Origin: DATFES01 sp035457725
GTDB lineage: Bacteria > Pseudomonadota > Alphaproteobacteria > CACIAM-22H2
NCBI GenBank assembly: GCA_035457725.1
Contig: DATIBC010000039.1
Coordinates: 1-5,969 of the forward strand
Length of the DNA stretch: 5,969 nucleotides
Direction: 5' to 3'
Position 1 is the first letter of the stretch, and each line of letters starts with the position of its first letter. Under the pieces are notes generated by a model. That model saw nothing but the letters and a program-made list of their open reading frames with translations, was not told where the DNA came from and made no database searches. Positions 1 through 4,473 of the stretch are shown piece by piece. Position numbers and translations under genes: made by a program.

Positions 1-469
1 TGATGTCCAGCGAATCCGGCAGTTGTTCGTTGAACTTCTTCACCCGCGCCTGTCGCCGGTAAAGAAGGAAAAACATCGGCAGGCCGAATCCAACGGTGAG
101 CGCGATCGGAATGGTTCCGATGAACGGCAAGATCGGGAAGATCTGCAAAAGCACGAAGATAACGGCGGCGAATACGCCGCAGATCACCACGAAGCGCGTC
201 GTCGTCATCAGGATCCCGGCTTGCGTCAGCAGCCGGTCGATGCGCACCAGTCCGGGAAGTTGGGCGAGGATGCTCTTACGCTTATCGCCGCGGCGGAGGC
301 GCAACAGGACGTTCTCGCTCGATTCGCCCGAAGCGAGCAGCCGCATCCGCCGGTTGACCGCCTGGTCGGTGCCGCGCAAATCGCGCAGGAAGTAGAACAG
401 GCCTTCGACCGCCAACAGGACGACGAGGAAAACCAGGCCCAACAAGATCGTCAACGGGTCGAACGACAT
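1..469 (-). CDS. tadB: TadB, inner-membrane platform protein of the Tad pilus (partial, C-terminal half beyond left edge)
   Basis: Translating the minus strand from the ATG at 469 gives 156 codons with no stop before the window ends, so only the N-terminal half of a protein usually near 320 residues is present. Visible are a first hydrophobic segment at about residues 7-27, a basic cytoplasmic stretch (about 52-82, rich in Arg and Lys), two closely spaced membrane segments (about 92-111 and 115-137), and then FNEQLPDSLDI at 146-156. That last motif marks the start of the type II secretion F (T2SSF) domain in TadB proteins. TadB and TadC are known as the inner-membrane platform on which the CpaF ATPase acts. 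A GGGAG ribosome binding site lies 7 bases before the ATG. The gene follows cpaF after 39 bases, the usual order cpaF-tadB-tadC, so tadC is expected next beyond the edge. The identity is secure; the missing half cannot be judged. Confidence 0.93.
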   Translation of the reverse strand, partial: MSFDPLTILLGLVFLVVLLAVEGLFYFLRDLRGTDQAVNRRMRLLASGESSENVLLRLRRGDKRKSILAQLPGLVRIDRLLTQAGILMTTTRFVVICGVFAAVIFVLLQIFPILPFIGTIPIALTVGFGLPMFFLLYRRQARVKKFNEQLPDSLDI

Positions 470-476
470 TACCTTA

Positions 477-481
477 CTCCC
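477..481 (-). promoter_or_regulatory. Ribosome binding site of tadB
   Basis: GGGAG on the minus strand sits 7 bases upstream of the ATG at 469. It fixes the start of a gene that is cut by the window edge. The same GGGAG with the same 7-base spacer precedes cpaF. Confidence 0.75.
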
Positions 482-508
482 TTGTTGCGCGCGCTGCGGA
501 TCGTCGGC

Positions 509-1912
509 TCAAGCCAGCACGCGGTCGGGCCGGAAGAGTTCGGCGTTCACGCTGATGCCGCGTTCGCCCAGATACGCCATGAATTTCGGGCGCACGCCGG
601 TGGCGCGATGCTGGCCCAGCACCTTGCCTTGCGCATCGACGCCCTGACGCTGGAACTTGAAGATCTCCTGCATGGTGAGGATCGATCCCTCCATGCCGGT
701 GATCTCGTGCACGCTGCCCAACCGACGCTTGCCGTCGCTCTGCCGCTCCAGATGGACCACGACGTGAATCGCCGAGGAGATCTGCTGACGCATGCTCGTG
801 ACCGGGATGTCGAAACCGGCCATCGCCAGCATCTGCTCGAGGCGCGTGATCGCGTCGCGGCAGGAGTTGGCGTGAATGGTCGTCATCGATCCATCGTGGC
901 CGGTGTTCATCGCCTGCAGCATGTCGAACGCCTCGCCGGCGCGCACCTCGCCGACAACGATGCGGTCGGGCCGCATACGCAGCGAGTTCTTGACCAGATC
1001 GCGCTGGGTGATCTCGCCGCGCCCTTCGATATTGGCCGGCCGCGTTTCGAGACGAACCACGTGCGGCTGCTGCAGTTGAAGCTCGGCCGCGTCCTCGATC
1101 GTCACGATGCGCTCGCCGTCGCTGATGAAGCTCGACATGGCGTTGAGCATAGTCGTCTTGCCCGAGCCGGTGCCGCCGGCAATCAGCACGTTGAGACGGC
1201 CGGATACGATGGCGCGAAGCAGATCGGCCATCTCCTCGGTCAGCGCGCCGACGGCGATCAGGTCGGTCATCTTCGGGCGGATGGTGCCGAATTTACGGAT
1301 CGAGAGCAGCGCGCCGTCGACGGCGATCGGCGACACGACGGCATTGACGCGGCTGCCGTCCTTGAGGCGCGCGTCGACCATCGGCGTCGACTCGTCGACG
1401 CGCCGGCCGACGCTCGAGACGATCTTGTCGATGATGCGCAGAAGGTGGCGCTCGTCCTTGAAGTGGACCGGCGTCAGCTCGATCTTGCCTTGGCGTTCGA
1501 TGTACACGCGTGCGTGCGTGTTGACCATGATGTCGGCGATCGTTGGATCCTTGAGCAGCGGCTCGAGCGGCCCGAGGCCAAGCACTTCGTCGAGAATGTC
1601 GGAGGTAAGCTGGCTCTGGTCCTTGGCCGACATCGGCACGGCCTCGGCGACCAGCAACTCGCGCACCATCGCCGCGACCTCGGTGCGAATCTCCTCGGTC
1701 GGCATCATTTCCAGCGCCGACAGATTCATCATGTCGAGGAGACGCTGGTGGAGGCGGACCTTGAGCGCCGTGTACTCGGGCGACAGCAAGGTCGATAGGC
1801 CGCTGGCGCGCGGGATCGCCGCGTTGACGACGTTGCTCGCCGGCTTCGGCGGGTTGGCCGGCGCGGCGGGCGCGGGCGCGTTGGCTGTCTTGCTTGCGAA
1901 GAGGCGAATCAT
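509..1912 (-). CDS. cpaF: CpaF/TadA, secretion-family ATPase driving Tad pilus assembly
   Basis: The 467-residue protein is a complete type II/IV secretion (VirB11/GspE-like) ATPase, within the normal CpaF length. Residues 1-45 are a low-complexity Ala/Pro-rich extension. Residues about 46-120 form the helical N-terminal part, including GLGPLEPLL (112-120), and about 121-210 the N-terminal domain that precedes the RecA-like fold. Motifs are intact: Walker A GGTGSGKTT at 246-254 with Lys252, an Asp-box region TIEDAAELQ at 271-279, the Walker B region RPDRIVVGEVR at 314-324 with Glu322, and the His-box GHDGSMTTIHANS at 338-350. CpaF proteins act as cytoplasmic hexamers at the TadB/TadC platform. 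The ATG at 1912 has GGGAG 7 bases upstream, which supports this start. The gene lies 31 bases after cpaE and 39 before tadB. No missing catalytic residue or frameshift is visible, so it looks fully functional. Confidence 0.97.
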   Translation of the reverse strand: MIRLFASKTANAPAPAAPANPPKPASNVVNAAIPRASGLSTLLSPEYTALKVRLHQRLLDMMNLSALEMMPTEEIRTEVAAMVRELLVAEAVPMSAKDQSQLTSDILDEVLGLGPLEPLLKDPTIADIMVNTHARVYIERQGKIELTPVHFKDERHLLRIIDKIVSSVGRRVDESTPMVDARLKDGSRVNAVVSPIAVDGALLSIRKFGTIRPKMTDLIAVGALTEEMADLLRAIVSGRLNVLIAGGTGSGKTTMLNAMSSFISDGERIVTIEDAAELQLQQPHVVRLETRPANIEGRGEITQRDLVKNSLRMRPDRIVVGEVRAGEAFDMLQAMNTGHDGSMTTIHANSCRDAITRLEQMLAMAGFDIPVTSMRQQISSAIHVVVHLERQSDGKRRLGSVHEITGMEGSILTMQEIFKFQRQGVDAQGKVLGQHRATGVRPKFMAYLGERGISVNAELFRPDRVLA

Positions 1913-1919
1913 CGTATTG

Positions 1920-1924
1920 CTCCC
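1920..1924 (-). promoter_or_regulatory. Ribosome binding site of cpaF
   Basis: GGGAG on the minus strand lies 7 bases before the ATG at 1912, inside the 31-base gap after cpaE. It selects this ATG as the start and so includes the Ala/Pro-rich N-terminal extension in the protein. Confidence 0.75.
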
Positions 1925-1943
1925 GTCGAATTCCCTGGGCGGT

Positions 1944-3140
1944 TTACATTATGCGACGCTTCTCGGTCGCCTCCTCGGTGGGGGCGGTCAGGCGCTTGAC
2001 CGTCGCCTGAACCATATCCTCTACATCCTTAACAATTCGATTACGCCGCGCGATCTTCGATAGCGGAACACCTTGATTTTGCGCGGCGATCGCCGTTTTG
2101 AAATCGTTCGAAATGGTAAAGTCGAACTTCACCCGCAGCGCCTTTTCGGCTTCCTTGAGCCGAACGCCGTCGCCCCAAATCGATTTTTCGTACCGGTTGA
2201 GCACCAGCGACAGTGGAACCCCGGCGAGATCGCCGTCGCGCAGCACTTCGAGGAACCGCTGGCCCTGGCGCACCGAAGTCACGTTGAGCTGCATGACCAG
2301 ATGAATCATCGCCGAATTGGTCAGCACGTAGCTGCCCCACGGCACGATCGCGTGCGGTAGGTCGATGACGACGTAATCGTACACGTAGCAAAGAAACGTC
2401 AGCGTTCGCTCGACCAGCTCCGGGGTCAGCGTGTCGAGCGCCACAATGTGCTGCGGCGCCGGCAGCACCTCGATGCCGGTGTCGTGCTTCATCATCAACG
2501 CCTCGAGGTAGGAGGCGTCGAGCCGATCGGCCGCGTGGACGAGATCGACGACCGACGAGCGTGGCTGGACGTCCAGATAAAGGCCGATGGTTCCCCACTG
2601 GATATCGAGATCCAACAAGCAGACGCGCGCCTTGTGCTCTTCGACCAGGCTGCATGCGGTCTGGATGGCGAGCGTGGTCGCGCCCGCCCCGCCGATCGAC
2701 TTGATAAAACTGAGAATTTTACCAGTGGGAACCCCCATTCCTTCCTGCTGGCGGACTTTGTCGGCCGCCGCCTGCAGGGCGGAAGCTAAGTCCCCCGCCT
2801 GTATTGGCTGCTTGAGGACGTCGGTGATCCCCAGCCGCATAAGTTGGCGGATACCCTCGAAAGAAGTGTCACGCGACGTGACGACGATCGAGAATCGCTG
2901 GCCATACTGCTGAACAACCTGGCCAAGACGCGCCAAATCCGCTTGCTCGTTAACGTTAACGTCGAGCAGCAGCGCATTCGGCTTGTGATAGTTGACGAGC
3001 TCGTCCGTCAGCCCGGAAATGTCGCCGGGAACCACGTCGATCTTTACGCCGTTGACCTGCTGGGCGCATTGCTGCAGCGATTCGGTGGCCTCGGGGGTCC
3101 GCAGCACGGCCAGGACGCGGAGAGTTTGTGACCTTACCAT
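1944..3140 (-). CDS. cpaE: CpaE/TadZ, receiver-like plus ParA/MinD-type ATPase for pilus localisation
   Basis: The 398-residue protein has two parts. Residues about 7-125 resemble a response-regulator receiver: an Asp at 60 after the hydrophobic strand ALLLD, Thr88-Ser89 after SIVV, and Lys110 in DVLKQP. The N-terminal acidic pair of a working receiver is not evident. Residues about 139-385 are a ParA/MinD-like fold: a degenerate P-loop KSIGGAGATT (147-156), LLDLDIQWGT with Asp177 and Asp179, IEVLPAPQ (223-230), and a Walker B-like strand YVVIDLP with Asp260. Known CpaE/TadZ proteins place the Tad machinery at a cell site, often a pole. Here the P-loop has Ile149 and Ala154 where active ParA-type proteins have lysines. 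The ATG at 3140 has only a weak purine-rich stretch (AAGAAGAGA) about 12 bases upstream; no better start is visible. The gene follows the TadE-like gene after 61 bases and precedes cpaF. Confidence 0.95.
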   Translation of the reverse strand: MVRSQTLRVLAVLRTPEATESLQQCAQQVNGVKIDVVPGDISGLTDELVNYHKPNALLLDVNVNEQADLARLGQVVQQYGQRFSIVVTSRDTSFEGIRQLMRLGITDVLKQPIQAGDLASALQAAADKVRQQEGMGVPTGKILSFIKSIGGAGATTLAIQTACSLVEEHKARVCLLDLDIQWGTIGLYLDVQPRSSVVDLVHAADRLDASYLEALMMKHDTGIEVLPAPQHIVALDTLTPELVERTLTFLCYVYDYVVIDLPHAIVPWGSYVLTNSAMIHLVMQLNVTSVRQGQRFLEVLRDGDLAGVPLSLVLNRYEKSIWGDGVRLKEAEKALRVKFDFTISNDFKTAIAAQNQGVPLSKIARRNRIVKDVEDMVQATVKRLTAPTEEATEKRRIM

Positions 3141-3201
3141 TCGATGATTTGTCTCTTCTTTTGGTTGTCGCGAACGCCGCCCCGCCGATCCCCGCCGCCC
3201 A
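3141..3201 (-). other. 61-base leader between the TadE-like gene and cpaE
   Basis: This is the longest gap between genes in the window. Read in the direction of transcription it starts G-rich (an 8-base direct repeat at 3180-3197) and turns A-rich just before cpaE. I see no convincing -35/-10 pair and no hairpin followed by a T-run, so neither a promoter nor a terminator can be claimed. The extra length compared with the other junctions could leave room for separate control of cpaE translation; that is inference. Confidence 0.5.
3180..3197 (-). repeat. G-rich 8-base direct repeat upstream of cpaE
   Basis: On the minus strand CGGCGGGG occurs twice with a 2-base AT spacer, a period of 10 bases or about one helical turn. 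Together with a neighbouring GGG it gives three runs of three or more G on the transcribed-sense strand. The repeat is directly visible; whether it binds a protein, folds, or is chance in GC-rich DNA is unknown. Confidence 0.55.
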
Positions 3202-3903
3202 TCAGGATTGACCGCCGCTGTTCATGTCCTCGCCGACCAGAGTCGAGCGGATGGTCGGCATGGTCAGCGTGTCGATGCCGACGATCGGGCCGGCGATGAA
3301 CAGATTAATTCCCAAGTTTACCACGCGGACTTCGATTTCCGGCACCACTCCGCCCGATGGATTCTGGGCGGCGATATAGCCGCGCCCCTTGAAGCGAAGC
3401 TCGGGGATGTCCCGATAGACGATTTCGACGTTTGCCGGCGTGATGAACGGATACACGCCGCGCATTCGTTGGACGATGCATGCGAATTCCGTGCCGCTCA
3501 CGCCGCCGAACGAGGCATCGGTGCAGTTGGGATCCGCCGAGGGCCGCAACGCGCCAGTTATCTCGGTGGGGCACAACCCGCCAGAGCACGAACACCCGCC
3601 GGCATTGCACGTGACGACGCCAAAGTTGTCGCTCGCCTGGCACGGGTCGCCAAAGGGGATCGTATTGTTCGAAGTGCGGCAATCAACCGACTCAAGCCCC
3701 TGCGCGACCGGCCACGATGTCGCGGCCAACCGCGCGCCCATCTGCGTCGCCTTCTCGGCCGAGTTGTACTGGTAAAGGACGAAGCCGAACTCGAGAACGG
3801 CAAAGGTTATGAAGATAAGGATCATGGCGATAAAGCCGAACTCGATGGCCGGGCCGCCATTCTCGTCGCGCCACAAGGCACGGATCGGGCGATGCAGGTT
3901 CAT
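3202..3903 (-). CDS. Second TadE-like minor pseudopilin, cysteine-rich
   Basis: The 233-residue protein opens with a short basic segment, WRDENGG, then a hydrophobic helix at about 18-45. Gly16 followed by Glu21 (GGPAIEFG) matches the glycine / +5 glutamate arrangement of sites cut by the Tad prepilin peptidase, although proline occupies +2. The helix is followed by QYNSAEKATQMGARLAA (45-61), a TadE-family hallmark. The remainder is a periplasm-facing domain with eight cysteines (75, 88, 99, 104, 106, 111, 127, 142), four packed into 99-111. Its position after TadE suggests the TadF role, but the sequence does not prove it. I chose the ATG at 3903 because TGAGG lies 6 bases upstream; the in-frame ATG at 3915 overlaps the previous stop as ATGA but has no well-spaced ribosome binding site. 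The frame stays open further upstream to about 4641, but that part lies across tadE and tadG and is not coding. Confidence 0.88.
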   Translation of the reverse strand: MNLHRPIRALWRDENGGPAIEFGFIAMILIFITFAVLEFGFVLYQYNSAEKATQMGARLAATSWPVAQGLESVDCRTSNNTIPFGDPCQASDNFGVVTCNAGGCSCSGGLCPTEITGALRPSADPNCTDASFGGVSGTEFACIVQRMRGVYPFITPANVEIVYRDIPELRFKGRGYIAAQNPSGGVVPEIEVRVVNLGINLFIAGPIVGIDTLTMPTIRSTLVGEDMNSGGQS

Positions 3904-3909
3904 GGGGTG

Positions 3910-3914
3910 CCTCA
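3910..3914 (-). promoter_or_regulatory. Ribosome binding site of the second TadE-like gene, overlapping the tadE stop
   Basis: TGAGG on the minus strand sits 6 bases before the ATG at 3903. Its first three bases are the TGA stop codon of tadE, so a ribosome ending tadE stands on this site. This decides the start at 3903 over the ATG at 3915 and suggests translational coupling. Confidence 0.7.
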
Positions 3915-4463
3915 TTCGCCGATATGTCGTCCCTCGGACCACGCGCTGAGCGTCACGTTCGAGACACCGAACAGCGGGAAAAGCGGATCGTAAGGAACCG
4001 CGACCGAGAGACGGACGATCTTGACTTCGGCATTGCTGGCCGAGCGATAGCGGTAGTTCCCCGTGCCGGGATCCTGGGGATTGGCCACGCAGTCGACATC
4101 GACCGTCACCGTTCCGGCACCGGTCCAGTAATAAAGCAGCCACGGCTGCGCGGTATCGAGCGAACCGCGCATGGTGAGCGTGCGCGCCCTGTCGACCGGC
4201 GTATTGCCGTTCGCGTCCACTGTCGCAAGCCATGTCGTGCCATCGGGGCAGTCGATCGCGCCCGGAGCGCGCGTCAAATACCGAGCGCCGTCTTCCACCG
4301 ATTGGGCGATGGTGTGATAGTGGAACAACAGCCGGCCGATCTCGGCGACTCCGAGTAGCATGATGACCAGCACCGGCAGCAGCAGGCCGAACTCGACCGC
4401 GGCGGCGCCCTCGCTGCGGCGGATCAGGCGACGGACTACCCGTCGAACGTTCGCGCACCCCAT
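3912..4463 (-). CDS. tadE: TadE, minor pseudopilin of the Tad pilus
   Basis: From the ATG at 4463 the protein has 183 residues, the usual size for TadE. A strongly basic N-terminus (several Arg) leads to SEGAAAVEFGLLLP: a glycine with glutamate at +5, the typical TadE prepilin-peptidase site. One hydrophobic helix of about 20 residues (LLLPVLVIMLLGVAEIGRLL) follows, and then YHTIAQSVEDGARYLTR, the conserved stretch after the membrane helix in TadE-family proteins. The rest is a periplasm-facing domain with two cysteines, which could pair. TadE proteins are processed like pilins and are needed for Flp pilus assembly. The start could also be the GTG at 4472, overlapping the TadG stop as GTGA; I prefer 4463 because GGTGATC, a perfect match to the extended anti-Shine-Dalgarno sequence, precedes it at suitable spacing. 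The gene ends inside the ribosome binding site of the next gene. Confidence 0.92.
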   Translation of the reverse strand: MGCANVRRVVRRLIRRSEGAAAVEFGLLLPVLVIMLLGVAEIGRLLFHYHTIAQSVEDGARYLTRAPGAIDCPDGTTWLATVDANGNTPVDRARTLTMRGSLDTAQPWLLYYWTGAGTVTVDVDCVANPQDPGTGNYRYRSASNAEVKIVRLSVAVPYDPLFPLFGVSNVTLSAWSEGRHIGE

Positions 4464-4466
4464 GGC

Positions 4467-4473
4467 GATCACC
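4467..4473 (-). promoter_or_regulatory. Extended ribosome binding site of tadE, containing the TadG stop
   Basis: GGTGATC on the minus strand is complementary to the 16S rRNA 3' end (the downstream part of the extended Shine-Dalgarno sequence) and lies 3 bases before the ATG at 4463; this equals 8 bases from the position of the GGAGG core. The TGA that ends the TadG-like gene lies inside it. Confidence 0.55.

Noticed and set aside
470..508. Possible terminator between cpaF and tadB
   Set aside because: No stable hairpin followed by a T-run is visible, and the gap holds the tadB ribosome binding site.
23..1798. A 591-residue open frame on the plus strand, antisense to cpaF and tadB
   Set aside because: Its composition is dominated by Arg, Asp, His, Ala and Leu with no recognisable domain, as expected opposite a GC-rich gene, and the minus strand carries complete CpaF motifs and clear TadB features over the same bases.
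1107..2063. A 318-residue open frame on the plus strand across cpaF and the end of cpaE
   Set aside because: Low-complexity Ser/Arg/Leu translation without domains, antisense to the Walker motifs of CpaF; a frame shadow.
2041..2655. A 204-residue minus-strand frame within cpaE
   Set aside because: Arg/Gly/Ala-rich translation in another frame of cpaE, with no start signal or domain.
3208..3993. A 261-residue plus-strand frame opposite the second TadE-like gene
   Set aside because: No recognisable domain and fully opposite a gene with pseudopilin hallmarks; treated as a shadow.
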